DNA from: Prolixibacteraceae bacterium UBA1413
GTDB lineage: Bacteria; Bacteroidota; Bacteroidia; Bacteroidales; Prolixibacteraceae
Direction of reading: 5' to 3'
NCBI GenBank assembly: GCA_002304925.1
Contig: DBPT01000004.1
Location: 19,763 to 83,762 of the forward strand
Length of the DNA stretch: 64,000 bases
In this document: piece by piece, positions 36,416 to 44,815 of the stretch
Numbering within the stretch: position 1 is the first letter of the stretch
How the letters are laid out: the number at the start of each line of letters is the position of its first letter
Notes under the pieces: model-generated
Databases searched by the model: none
Told to the model about the DNA's origin: nothing
What the model saw: the letters and a program-made list of their open reading frames with translations, nothing else
Made by a program: the position numbers and the translations under genes

Positions 36416-37468
36416 ATGCAAATCTCAAAATCAGTTTTCGGAAGGTTGGCCGACAGGCAGCCGGTTTATCTGTTTACCCTTCAGAATGACAATGGGGTTG
36501 AAATTAAAATCCTCAATTACGGAGCCATCATTACGTCGGTGACCACGCCCGACAAAAAGGGGGAAAAAGCGAATATCGTTTGCGGCTTTGACAAGCTGGA
36601 AGATTACCTGAATGAGGTATACCTCTCCAGCTATCCTTACTTCGGATGTATTATCGGGCGTGTGGGGAACCGGATCAAAAACGGGCGGTTCACTCTGAAC
36701 GGTAAGACGTACCAGTTGGCTGTCAACAACGGGCCCAACCACCTGCACGGGGGAATCACCGGTTTTGACCGCCGTTTATGGCAGGGGGAAGCCATGGTGG
36801 AAGAGGAAAAAGTAGGCATCCTCTTTTCCTATTTCAGTCCCGACGGCGAAGAGTATTATCCGGGCAACCTGAACGTGAGCTGCCTTTACTCCCTCAACAA
36901 CAACAACGAGCTGGCCATTGATTATTTCGCCCATACCGATCAGACGACCATCATCAACCTGACCAATCACACCTATTTTAACCTTACCGGCGGCAAAAGT
37001 GATATTCTGGATCATGAGCTGACCATTTGCGCCGACCGGATCACCGAAGCGGCAGATCTGATTCCCACGGGACGCATCATCCCGGTGAAAGGCACTCCTT
37101 ACGATTTCTCGGTCTTCAAGAAGGTTCGCAAGGACCTGGCCGCCCTGGAACAGGGGTATGACATCAACTATGTTCTGGACAACGAGGAGGATAACCTGGT
37201 GTATGCCGCGTGCCTGAAAGAGAGCACCACCGGCAGGCAGGTGGAAGTTTTCACCACCCAGCCCGGCATGCAGCTGTATACCGGATATTGGATTCCCGAG
37301 CTGGAAATCAACGGCAAAAAGCTGTTCGGAAAATATTCGGGACTGGCATTGGAAACACAGCACTATCCCGACTCCGTGAACCAGCCCTCCTTCCCCCCCA
37401 TTGTCCTGGAACCCGGCGAAAAATACCAGCAAAGCACGGTGTACCGCTTCGGAATCGCAGAGGAGTAA
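36416..37468 (+). CDS. galM: Aldose 1-epimerase (mutarotase)
   Basis: Interconverts alpha and beta anomers of galactose/glucose. The 350-residue protein has the GalM signatures NHLHGGITGFDRRLWQ (about 106-121), INLTNHTYFNLTGG with the catalytic His (about 180-193) and LALETQHYPDSVNQPSFPPIVLEPGE with the catalytic Glu (near 313). It has no signal peptide, so it is cytoplasmic. It reads divergently from galK. A dispersed repeat follows its stop. Confidence 0.96.
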   Translation: MQISKSVFGRLADRQPVYLFTLQNDNGVEIKILNYGAIITSVTTPDKKGEKANIVCGFDKLEDYLNEVYLSSYPYFGCIIGRVGNRIKNGRFTLNGKTYQLAVNNGPNHLHGGITGFDRRLWQGEAMVEEEKVGILFSYFSPDGEEYYPGNLNVSCLYSLNNNNELAIDYFAHTDQTTIINLTNHTYFNLTGGKSDILDHELTICADRITEAADLIPTGRIIPVKGTPYDFSVFKKVRKDLAALEQGYDINYVLDNEEDNLVYAACLKESTTGRQVEVFTTQPGMQLYTGYWIPELEINGKKLFGKYSGLALETQHYPDSVNQPSFPPIVLEPGEKYQQSTVYRFGIAEE

Positions 37469-37488
37469 AAAACGCAACCTTAACCTTG

Positions 37489-37594
37489 CCCGGGGTTCAC
37501 CGGTGGTTGTTGAACTTCAGCCCTTTCTGGGCACCTGCGGTATACGCCACTGATCTTAACCGCAGCCTCACCTGCCCTACCGCAGGGAGGGCTC
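37489..37594 (-). repeat. Dispersed intergenic repeat, copy after araD
   Basis: Read on the minus strand from the araD stop it goes GAGCCCTCCCTGCGGTAGGG, a small GCCCT/AGGGC hairpin, then GGTTAAGATCAGTGGCGTAT and a GGGCTGAA...CCCGGGCAA part. The same order occurs after ftsY and after the Gfo/Idh gene at 47 kb. Confidence 0.8.
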
Positions 37595-38279
37595 AGGTTT
37601 GGCCGTAATAAGCATCCTTTCCGTGTTTGCGAAAGTAGTGCTTGTCAAGCAGGTATTGATCCATGGAAGCAAAAGGATTGATTTGCAGGGTATGATAAGC
37701 CATGTTGGCCACTTCCTCGAGGACTTTGGCATTGTGGACCGCTTCACGGGGATCTTTTCCCCAGGCAAACGGGGCATGGTTGGTGACCAGCACCCCCGGC
37801 ACCGCCTCCGGATCGAGTCCGGCAAAAGTCTCCACAATCACATTTCCGGTCTCTTTTTCGTAGGCCGTTGAGATCTCTTCTTCCGTCAGTTTGCGGGTAC
37901 AGGGAACGGGGCCATAAAAGTAATCGGCATGGGTAGTCCCCAGCGCCGGAATGGCTTTCCCTGCCTGCGCCCAGGAAGTAGCCCAGGGGGAATGGGTATG
38001 TACGATGCCTCCGAGCCCCGGAAAAGCCTTGTAAAGAATCAGGTGGGTGGCGGTATCGCTTGAAGGGTTCAGGCTCCCGTCCACCACATTCCCTTCCAGA
38101 TCGACCACCACCATGTCGGAAGCCTTCATTTTATCATAGGAGACACCGCTGGGCTTGATGACGACATATCCGCGGCTGCGGTCAATGCCGCTGACGTTGC
38201 CCCAGGTGAAGATCACCAGGTTATATTTCACCAAATCGAGATTCGCCGCGAAAACAGACTCTTTCAGTTCTTCAAGCAT
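37593..38279 (-). CDS. araD: L-ribulose-5-phosphate 4-epimerase
   Basis: Class II aldolase-fold enzyme that converts L-ribulose-5-P to D-xylulose-5-P. The 228-residue protein shows TWGNVSGIDRSRGYVVIKPSG (25-45), the zinc ligands in GGIVHTHSPWATSWAQ and TTHADYFYGPVPCTR, and CxH-type NHAPFAWGKDPREAVHNAKVLEEVA near the C-terminus. It is separate from araB-symporter-araR, but has the same substrate chain. The araA isomerase is not seen in the window. Confidence 0.96.
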   Translation of the reverse strand: MLEELKESVFAANLDLVKYNLVIFTWGNVSGIDRSRGYVVIKPSGVSYDKMKASDMVVVDLEGNVVDGSLNPSSDTATHLILYKAFPGLGGIVHTHSPWATSWAQAGKAIPALGTTHADYFYGPVPCTRKLTEEEISTAYEKETGNVIVETFAGLDPEAVPGVLVTNHAPFAWGKDPREAVHNAKVLEEVANMAYHTLQINPFASMDQYLLDKHYFRKHGKDAYYGQT

Positions 38280-38339
38280 ATCTAAAAAATATTGGTTACT
38301 GTATCATTGAGCCTCTCCGGGGCCGGGGCACTGACCCGT

Positions 38340-38494
38340 CCTCTGAATCCCCACCATTGCCCGGGGGTTACTGAGATTCAGCCCCTACAGGGCTCCTGCG
38401 GTATGCACCACTGATCTTAATCTTCTTCGGGCGCCCCAGCTTTGGCGGAGGCGATAACCTCAGCTTCAACCTGCCCGACCGCGGGGAGGGCTCT
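38340..38494 (-). repeat. Dispersed intergenic repeat, copy after ftsY
   Basis: From just after the ftsY stop on the minus strand: GAGCCCTCCCCGCGGTCGGG hairpin, GCAGGTTGAAGCTGAGGTTA, a GC-rich insertion, then AGATTAAGATCAGTGGTGCA and GGGGCTGAATCTCAGTAACC. It shares all modules with the copy after araD; an insertion of about 35 bp (around 38423-38455) distinguishes it. No gene in 38280-38499. Confidence 0.8.
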
Positions 38495-38499
38495 CATCC

Positions 38500-39450
38500 T
38501 CAACTGAAAAGCGAATTGACAAACTCCCTCCGGTCGAAAAGCTGCAGGTCACTCATCTTTTCCCCGATCCCGATGTATTTCACGGGGATTCTGAACTGGT
38601 CGGAGATGCCGATGACCACGCCTCCCTTGGCGGTCCCGTCGAGTTTGGTAAGCGCCATGGCAGTCACATCGGTGGCTTTGGTAAATTGTTTTGCCTGTTC
38701 AAAGGCATTCTGTCCCGTCGATCCGTCAAGGACCAACAACACCTCATGGGGAGCGCCGGGTATCACCTTCTGCATGACGTTTCGGATTTTCGTCAGCTCA
38801 TTCATGAGGTTTACCTTGTTGTGCAACCTCCCTGCAGTATCGATGATAACCACATCGGTTCCTGAGGCTTTGGCCGACTTCAGGGTATCAAAGGCCACTG
38901 ATGCCGGGTCAGCTCCCATTTTCTGCTTCACGATGGGAACCTCCACCCTGTCGGCCCAGATCTGCAATTGGTCAATGGCGGCTGCTCTGAAGGTATCGGC
39001 AGCCCCCAGCATCACCTTCTTCCCGGCCTGCCTGAAATTCCACGCCAGCTTGCCGATGGTGGTGGTCTTCCCTACCCCGTTCACTCCTACTACCATGATC
39101 ACATAAGGCTCTTCCTGTTTCGGAAGCTCAAAATCAGAAACATCGGCCTGGCGGTTGTCTTCCAGAAGGGCAATGATCTCCTCACGTAAAATGCGGTTCA
39201 GCTCCTCGGAACCCAAAAACTTGTCGCGCGAAACCCTCTTTTCAATCCGCTCAATAATCCGGAGGGTGGTCTCAACTCCCACATCCGAAGAAATCAACAC
39301 CTCCTCCAAGTTATCCAAGACAGCGTCATCGACCTTCGACTTACCGGCAATGGCACGGCTTAACTTACTAAAAACACTCTCCCTGGTCTTGGCCAGCCCC
39401 TTTTCCAGGCTCTCCTTTTTCTCCCTGTTGAAAATTCCGAAAATGCCCAT
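38500..39450 (-). CDS. ftsY: Signal recognition particle receptor FtsY
   Basis: SRP GTPase that docks ribosome-nascent chains at the membrane. The 316-residue protein lacks the long acidic N-terminal extension of E. coli FtsY; it starts with a short basic segment, then the N domain (about 15-95) and the G domain with MVVGVNGVGKTTTIGKLAWN (G1), DTFRAAAIDQL, DTAGRLHNKVNLMNEL (G3) and TKLDGTAKGG (G4). It follows the rpmB-rpmG-DUF4295 operon after a terminator, the usual Bacteroidetes order. Confidence 0.97.
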   Translation of the reverse strand: MGIFGIFNREKKESLEKGLAKTRESVFSKLSRAIAGKSKVDDAVLDNLEEVLISSDVGVETTLRIIERIEKRVSRDKFLGSEELNRILREEIIALLEDNRQADVSDFELPKQEEPYVIMVVGVNGVGKTTTIGKLAWNFRQAGKKVMLGAADTFRAAAIDQLQIWADRVEVPIVKQKMGADPASVAFDTLKSAKASGTDVVIIDTAGRLHNKVNLMNELTKIRNVMQKVIPGAPHEVLLVLDGSTGQNAFEQAKQFTKATDVTAMALTKLDGTAKGGVVIGISDQFRIPVKYIGIGEKMSDLQLFDRREFVNSLFS

Positions 39451-39477
39451 CTGTAATAAATTGTAAATGACGAAGGT

Positions 39478-39511
39478 AAAAAAAAGCTTTCATTTTCGAT
39501 GAAAGCTTTTT
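39478..39511 (-). terminator. Terminator between DUF4295 and ftsY
   Basis: Perfect 13-bp stem AAAAAGCTTTCAT / ATGAAAGCTTTTT with loop TTTCG; on the minus strand a run of eight U ends it. It ends the ribosomal small-gene operon, 19 nt after its last stop. Confidence 0.92.
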
Positions 39512-39530
39512 GTTCTGGTCATTGAAGCGA

Positions 39531-39683
39531 TTATTTTTTAAAATAGGTGGCTATCTCATCGTTGGCTATGACCTCTTCCTTAAAGGTATATGCACCTGTC
39601 TTGGCCGATTTAACCATTCTAATCACTTTTGAATAACTCTTTTTGGTTCCGGTTTGCAGTGTTGCAACAGTTTTCTTTGCCAT
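39531..39683 (-). CDS. DUF4295 small protein
   Basis: A 50-residue basic protein starting MAKKTVATLQTGTKKSYSKV and ending YTFKEEVIANDEIATYFKK. It is a Bacteroidetes-specific small protein always found after rpmB-rpmG in this order, presumably ribosome-associated. Its start is 8 nt after the rpmG stop. Below common length cut-offs, but context and length are right. Confidence 0.9.
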   Translation of the reverse strand: MAKKTVATLQTGTKKSYSKVIRMVKSAKTGAYTFKEEVIANDEIATYFKK

Positions 39684-39691
39684 GGTTAACC

Positions 39692-39880
39692 TTATTTAAT
39701 TTCTTTGTGTACAGTAACTTTTTTCAGAATAGGGTTGTATTTTTTCAACTCCAGTCGCTCCGTGGTGTTCTTGCGGTTTTTGGTGGTGATATAACGCGAT
39801 GTTCCGGGCATTCCGCTGCTCTTGTGCTCAGTACATTCCATGATCACCTGAATCCGGTTACCTTTTACTTTCTTTGCCAT
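39692..39880 (-). CDS. rpmG: 50S ribosomal protein L33
   Basis: A 62-residue basic protein: MAKKVKGNRIQVIMECTEHK, then RYITTKNRKNTTERLELKKY and PILKKVTVHKEIK, the L33 pattern. Only one Cys remains of the zinc-binding set, so it is a C-minus type that does not need zinc. It lies 11 nt after rpmB. Confidence 0.96.
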   Translation of the reverse strand: MAKKVKGNRIQVIMECTEHKSSGMPGTSRYITTKNRKNTTERLELKKYNPILKKVTVHKEIK

Positions 39881-39891
39881 TTCTGTTCCTC

Positions 39892-40134
39892 TTAAATTTT
39901 AGCAATCAAACCATTCTCCTGTGCTCTTTTCAAAGCTTCACTGATGCCGATCTTGTTGATCGTACGCAAACCTGCTGCCGACACGGAAAGGGTTACCCAA
40001 CGGTCTTCATCAGGCAAATAAAACTTCTTGTCGAAAAGGTTCACGTCAAATTTTCTCTTCACACGCCGCTTTGAATGGGAAACATAGTTCCCGACCATGG
40101 CCTTTTTTCCGGTTATCTGACAAACTCTTGACAT
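39892..40134 (-). CDS. rpmB: 50S ribosomal protein L28
   Basis: An 80-residue basic protein with MSRVCQITGKKAMVGNYVSH, the L28 N-terminus, then KRRVKRKFDVNLFDKKFYLP and VTLSVSAAGLRTINKIGI. First gene of rpmB-rpmG-DUF4295. Confidence 0.97.
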   Translation of the reverse strand: MSRVCQITGKKAMVGNYVSHSKRRVKRKFDVNLFDKKFYLPDEDRWVTLSVSAAGLRTINKIGISEALKRAQENGLIAKI

Positions 40135-40254
40135 TTCCTGATATCTTAATTAACTTAAATTCACCTGTTTTAAACGGAGTGCAAAATAAACTCTTTTTTT
40201 TCGAACAATCAAGCGGAAAAAAAACTTTTTTAATTCTGCGGAATGATTTAACCT

Positions 40255-40328
40255 GAAGGTCATCCTACCAGGCTTTGACCAGTTCCCTGAAGGTTATCCT
40301 ACCAGGCTTTGACCAGTTCCCTGAAGGT
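40255..40328. repeat. 34-bp tandem duplication at the 3' end of the GH20-like gene
   Basis: Units start at 40255 and 40289 with a short third at 40323. The duplicated stretch contains the last codons (FRELVKAW) and stop of the GH20-like gene, so the second copy lies just after the real stop. The copies differ by one base. Confidence 0.95.
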
Positions 40329-41393
40329 CAGTACCGAACCATCGTTGCGTGCTTTTTCGCTTTTCCCGGCCATGCCGTCCATAAAATTGCGGGCGCTGCT
40401 CCAGTAAGTGTGTACGATTCCGGAGAGTTTTCCGCCCATCTCCCGGGAACTGTTTTCCCGGAGGAATTTCATCATGGCGACCTGGGCGGTGCCCACTCCG
40501 GGATTGTTCCACGGACAGGCCACCACACGGTATCCCTTTGCCGCGAACAACACGGGGGTTGGATGAGCCTTTTCATAATGCCAGTCGCAAATCACCACAT
40601 CCTTAGGGATCAGGTCGATGGCCCGGTGGGTATTGTTATAACTCCCCTCCCAGAGTCCGATGCCGGTGGTCCTGCCGTCGATGAGGCGGTCACCCCAGAT
40701 CCACAGTTCCTTTTGCAACAGGGCGAGGTGGTTCCTGATCTTCGTCACTTCCCCGGCGAACAATTCCGCGGGGTCGTGGCCCTGACACCGGGGACAGTCG
40801 GGATGGGCGATGTAAAAAACCTCATCCATGCCGGCATGGAAAGCATCAGTTTCAAAAACTTCCGTGATCTCATCCACCAGATCGAAAACCACTTCATGCA
40901 CTCCGGGATGGAGAGGACAGTAACTTTTGCAATACAAGCCGTCGGGATTGGGCCATTTGTATTCCTCCGGCAATTTAACCCCGGGGGTTTCATCGAATTC
41001 CGGATATACCTCGAGCAATTTCCCAGGATGGGTAGCCCAAGACTGGTGCCCCAAGAGGTTGATCTGCGGGATCAGCCTGATCTGATGTTTTTTGCATACC
41101 TCCACCAGTTTTTTCACATCCTCCTTTTCCAGGGGCCGCTCCCCGGCCAACTCGGGGTGAGAAGCATACCGGAATCCCCAGTCCACCCTGAGGATCAGGG
41201 TATTGACGCCTGCCGGCGCCAGCTCCTCATCCACCAGTGTCACAAATTCGTCAATGTCATCCTTAGCGGGTGCTCCGACACACAAACCCTTTACCGGAAA
41301 AGGTTCCCGGGCCTGTACCTGGGTGACCGGCGCCAACACCGCTGCCACAGTCACCAGCACCAGAGCTGCTACTCTGATCTCCATACTGTTCAT
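40299..41393 (-). CDS. Secreted GH20-like glycoside hydrolase
   Basis: A 364-residue TIM-barrel protein with a signal peptide (LVLVTVAAVLAPVTQVQA, about 11-28). The motif FHAGMDEVFYIAHPDC (about 185-200) has the His-x-Gly-x-Asp-Glu of GH20 hexosaminidases, and IPQINLLGHQSWA and WIWGDRLIDG match other barrel strands. It lacks the N-terminal GH20b domain and is short. It may act on N-acetylhexosaminides; substrate uncertain. The 3' end carries a 34-bp tandem duplication. Confidence 0.75.
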   Translation of the reverse strand: MNSMEIRVAALVLVTVAAVLAPVTQVQAREPFPVKGLCVGAPAKDDIDEFVTLVDEELAPAGVNTLILRVDWGFRYASHPELAGERPLEKEDVKKLVEVCKKHQIRLIPQINLLGHQSWATHPGKLLEVYPEFDETPGVKLPEEYKWPNPDGLYCKSYCPLHPGVHEVVFDLVDEITEVFETDAFHAGMDEVFYIAHPDCPRCQGHDPAELFAGEVTKIRNHLALLQKELWIWGDRLIDGRTTGIGLWEGSYNNTHRAIDLIPKDVVICDWHYEKAHPTPVLFAAKGYRVVACPWNNPGVGTAQVAMMKFLRENSSREMGGKLSGIVHTYWSSARNFMDGMAGKSEKARNDGSVLTFRELVKAW

Positions 41394-41566
41394 AATGTAT
41401 CATTTATATGGTTTATAACTTCGATATTCTGACTTTACTATCGCCTTCAACCTCCCTTTTTTAAATGGAGGAGGAGGAGCGTCAGGGGCCTTCCAATCCC
41501 ACCGGCTGCGCCGGGGATTACTCAACTCCGACCCCTGCGGGATTCAGCCTCGACCTCCATCTCCCC
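41394..41566. repeat. Intergenic GC-rich repeat remnant
   Basis: Contains CACCGGCTGCGCCGGGGATT and GACCCCTGCGGGATTCAGCC, similar to the distal half of the dispersed repeats after araD and ftsY. No gene seen. Confidence 0.5.
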
Positions 41567-42703
41567 TTACATTTTGAAATAGCATTCTTTCAGCCAGTAC
41601 GCATATCCCGGATCCTGAAAAACGATGGCATCCCCCTGAACATCCAGAATATCACGATCGGCAAGAGATTTCTTCATACGGGAAACATTTCCGGAAGTTC
41701 CCATCCTGTATTTCTTCAGGGTTGCCTGGGAACTTATCTGTTTTTCGCCTGCCAGACAAGCTTTCAGCAATCCAAGCTGAGGAATGCTTAAACCTTCCGT
41801 TATGCCCATATAGAGAAGGCTCATCTGGTTAATTAAAGAATGATGGGACTCTGTAATGATTTCCGGAGTACATATCCTTTCTGTCCTCAACCAGGTTTGC
41901 TGAGCCAGTTGCTGCACATAGAAGGGGTGATTATCCGACAGGGACGCAATCATGGAAGCTTCTTTCTCTCCAATTTGCTTACCTGTTTCCCTGAAACGCT
42001 CCCTGATAAAAGAGATCCAGTTTTCATGCGAAATTTTTTCAAGAAAGATGATTTGGCCAAACTTATAAAAAGGCATGGAAGAATTGGTGAAAACATCCAG
42101 AAACATATGCCGTTTGCTGCCAGACAAACAGTATGCCACATGGTTGTGCCGTTGCCAGTGTGACCGTAACTTTTTCTGGAAAGCCAGGGGCTCACCAAAT
42201 TCGGCGATATTCTGAAAATCATCAACACAAATAATGATGTTGATTTTCTTCTCGATGGCAATAGATTCAGCCAGGTCAAGGATGTCATCGGGATTCTTCT
42301 TCAACTCTTCACAACCAATTCCGAAAGAAATTTCGTTTTGCTGGTCGGGTGCTAATGTAATACGAGGGATGAGGCGGGAAAGGAATTTTGATGCATTTTG
42401 CGCCATCTCCTCCCATTTGGATGAGGTCACTTTTAAAACCTCTTTTGCCAGAGCAAGATAAAAATCAGATTCATCCCTCACATTGTAAAGATCGATATGA
42501 CAAATTTTCAATCCGGGTTCTTCCTTTTCCAGAATCTCCGAAACCCTGTTGACAAGCGAAGTTTTTCCCCACCTGCGGGGTGATATGATGATCGTGTTGA
42601 CCAACATCCTGAAGTTAGATTTCACCAGGGCAATTTCCTGCTTGCGATTGGTAAAGTCAGCTTCTACTGCCAATCTTCCAAAAACAAAAGGTATCGGACG
42701 CAT
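41567..42703 (-). CDS. STAND-like P-loop ATPase (archaeal-ATPase type)
   Basis: A 378-residue ATPase. Walker A is SPRRWGKTSL (41-50); Walker B is IIICVDDFQN (156-165). The region SGSKRHMFLDVF (about 192-203) and the C-terminal winged-helix-like part (about 290-378) match the bacterial/archaeal ATP-binding protein family that is often called DUF234/ATPase. It is clearly AT-richer than its neighbours and sits between unrelated genes, which suggests horizontal gain. Such proteins have been linked to mobile elements and defence; no partner gene is evident here. Confidence 0.78.
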   Translation of the reverse strand: MRPIPFVFGRLAVEADFTNRKQEIALVKSNFRMLVNTIIISPRRWGKTSLVNRVSEILEKEEPGLKICHIDLYNVRDESDFYLALAKEVLKVTSSKWEEMAQNASKFLSRLIPRITLAPDQQNEISFGIGCEELKKNPDDILDLAESIAIEKKINIIICVDDFQNIAEFGEPLAFQKKLRSHWQRHNHVAYCLSGSKRHMFLDVFTNSSMPFYKFGQIIFLEKISHENWISFIRERFRETGKQIGEKEASMIASLSDNHPFYVQQLAQQTWLRTERICTPEIITESHHSLINQMSLLYMGITEGLSIPQLGLLKACLAGEKQISSQATLKKYRMGTSGNVSRMKKSLADRDILDVQGDAIVFQDPGYAYWLKECYFKM

Positions 42704-42778
42704 GTTTTTGTTTCAAATATACCTTACTTTTTTGTAACTTACAAATTTGTAAGATCTATTATTCCACTAATCAAAATC

Positions 42779-43093
42779 TCAATCCTGTTGCGCTTCCTCC
42801 TTCTGTCTGGAATAATAGGCTTTAAGCCTCCGGGCGATCAGAAAGTACCGGTAAATGCCTACCAGGAAAAATACCAGACCTGCAGCCAGGGAGGCAATAC
42901 CCAGCCAAATCAGGTTACCCAATCCCTGCACCTGGATGAAGGCAATTCCCGCCAGGATCAGGTAAAGGGCGGTGCGGATGTAGGCCATCAGCGTCCTTTC
43001 ATTGGCCAGATGAGTTCGTTCAATGGCCAGGTAATCGCGGAGGATGATTGCCTCCCGGTTTTCGAATTTGAGGTTTTTTCCAAAAAGTTGCAT
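42779..43093 (-). CDS. DUF202 (YidH-like) membrane protein
   Basis: A 104-residue protein with the DUF202 signature RDYLAIERTHLANERTLMAYIRTALYLI (about 19-46), then two hydrophobic helices and a basic tail. Small inner-membrane protein of unknown role. It lies 15 bp after the carrier gene stop side and reads the same way. Confidence 0.88.
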   Translation of the reverse strand: MQLFGKNLKFENREAIILRDYLAIERTHLANERTLMAYIRTALYLILAGIAFIQVQGLGNLIWLGIASLAAGLVFFLVGIYRYFLIARRLKAYYSRQKEEAQQD

Positions 43094-43108
43094 GATGCGT
43101 AGATATTA

Positions 43109-44710
43109 TCAGAATCCGTTAAGGGTCATGGTGACGGTAGGGATCAGCAGGAGGAATCCCAGGAGGATGAGAATGATCATCAGGGGAGTAACCCATCTGA
43201 CCCACTTGGCGAAGGGGATTTTTGCCATCCCCAGTACACCGATGAGCACGCCCGAGGTGGGGGTGATCATGTTGGTGAAGCCATCGCCGAACTGGAAGGC
43301 CATCACCGTGGCCTGACGTGACAATCCTACCAGGTCTGAGAACTGCGACATGATGGGCATGGTAAGGGCCGCCTTGGCCGATCCAGAAGGGATCAGGATG
43401 TTGATGCCGGTCTGGATCAGGTACATTACCGACACGGTTCCCATTTGGCCCAATCCTTCCATGCCCGATGAAGCATAAAACAGAAGGGTATCGATGATTT
43501 TTCCCCGTTCGAGGATGACAATGATTCCCCCGGCGAGTCCCACGATCAGCGCGGCGGAAAGGATATCCCGGGTTCCGTCAAGGAAAAGCCTGGTGATTGT
43601 GTTGGGGGAATAGTTCATGGCGATGCCCGCGATGATTCCCAGCGCCAGGAATAGGGTGGCTATTTCCATCACATACCACTGGTAGCCCATCACACCGGTG
43701 ATCAGCAGGAAAATGGTGAATGCCAGTAGGTCCAGGATAAAGAAATGGACCGATTTCCGGAGGGTCAAAAAGCCGGAGACCAGGAAGAGGACAGCCAGAA
43801 CCGGCAGCACGGGAAGGGCGGCCGAAGCCAGACCGATCTTCATCTCTGTCATGGGCCACCGCAGGGCGGCCATTCCAAAGAAAACAGTCAGCACCCCGAA
43901 GAGGATCCAAGCACTTCCCGGGGTGAAATAGTGTACCTCGTTTTTATTTTCAGCATGCAAAGCCCGCCAGTAACCATCCTCTTCATGAACAGGCGACGCC
44001 TGAGGGTTGCGCCTGAGTTTGCGCATATACCAGAGGATGTAGGCGAATCCCGCCAGGTTGATCACCAACCAGCAAAAGAGCCGGTATTCAATTCCCGAGA
44101 AAAGAGGCAGGTGAGACAACCCCTGTGCAATGCCAATGGTGAAGGGATTCAGCAGGGCACCCGCGAAACCGAGGGCCGCCGCCACAAAACAGAGGCTCAC
44201 GCCCACGATCGAGTCATACCCCATGCCGATGGCCAGGGGGACAAAAATGATCACAAAGGCGATAGTCTCCTCGCTCATTCCGAAGGTAGCTCCGAAAATA
44301 CTGAAAATCAGCATGATCAGAACCACTACCAGGTTGTCGGCTCCTATCTTTCTGACCCACCGGGATTTTTCAAGTCCTTTTGACTTCCGCAGGAAGGCCC
44401 TGATCCCTACATCGATGGCTTTGGTTTCGTTGAGAATCCAAAAGGCACCTCCGATGAGCAGGATAAAGACGATGATGTCGGCACGTTCCACAAATCCGTC
44501 GAAGATAGCCGAAAAGATCTGCCACGTCTGCGGTTCGTTTTCCGTGAAATTGAAAGAATCACTGCGGATCACCTCCCTTTCGGTGCCGTTCACCTCCACC
44601 CGTTCCCTGGCATATCTCCCTCCGGGCACCACCCAGGTAAGCACCGCCGCAAAAACGACGATAAAAAAAACGATGACGTAGGTATGCGGAAACTTCCGGC
44701 CGGATGCCAT
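43109..44710 (-). CDS. YfcC-family anaerobic C4-dicarboxylate-like carrier
   Basis: A 533-residue integral membrane protein with about 12 helices. N-terminal FPHTYVIVFFIVVFAAVLTWVVPGGRY and the motifs GATFGMSEETIAFVIIFVPLAIGMGYDSIVG, ALGFAGALLNPFTIGIAQGL and the C-terminal GINILIPSGSAKAALTMPIMSQFSD match the YfcC/DcuC-like ion-transporter superfamily. Substrate unknown; peptides or amino acids (arginine/ornithine-type) are alternatives. Confidence 0.85.
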   Translation of the reverse strand: MASGRKFPHTYVIVFFIVVFAAVLTWVVPGGRYARERVEVNGTEREVIRSDSFNFTENEPQTWQIFSAIFDGFVERADIIVFILLIGGAFWILNETKAIDVGIRAFLRKSKGLEKSRWVRKIGADNLVVVLIMLIFSIFGATFGMSEETIAFVIIFVPLAIGMGYDSIVGVSLCFVAAALGFAGALLNPFTIGIAQGLSHLPLFSGIEYRLFCWLVINLAGFAYILWYMRKLRRNPQASPVHEEDGYWRALHAENKNEVHYFTPGSAWILFGVLTVFFGMAALRWPMTEMKIGLASAALPVLPVLAVLFLVSGFLTLRKSVHFFILDLLAFTIFLLITGVMGYQWYVMEIATLFLALGIIAGIAMNYSPNTITRLFLDGTRDILSAALIVGLAGGIIVILERGKIIDTLLFYASSGMEGLGQMGTVSVMYLIQTGINILIPSGSAKAALTMPIMSQFSDLVGLSRQATVMAFQFGDGFTNMITPTSGVLIGVLGMAKIPFAKWVRWVTPLMIILILLGFLLLIPTVTMTLNGF

Positions 44711-44779
44711 AATGCCCGGTATTAAACGTTTCCGGCAAATGTAATAAAAATGGGATATCGGGAATTCAGCAAGGATGGT

Positions 44780-44787
44780 TATCTTTG
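44780..44787 (+). promoter_or_regulatory. Promoter -7 element for the GH130 gene
   Basis: TATCTTTG matches TAnnTTTG, 29 nt before the chosen ATG at 44816. It rules against the frame start at 44750, which would lie upstream of the transcription start. Confidence 0.55.
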
Positions 44788-44815
44788 GTACGGCAACTTA
44801 GTAAATCATCCTTCC

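Noticed and set aside
40275..41432. Plus-strand open frame of 385 codons opposite the GH20-like gene
   Set aside because: The minus strand has a signal peptide and the HxGxDE motif; the plus-strand product has no recognisable motif.
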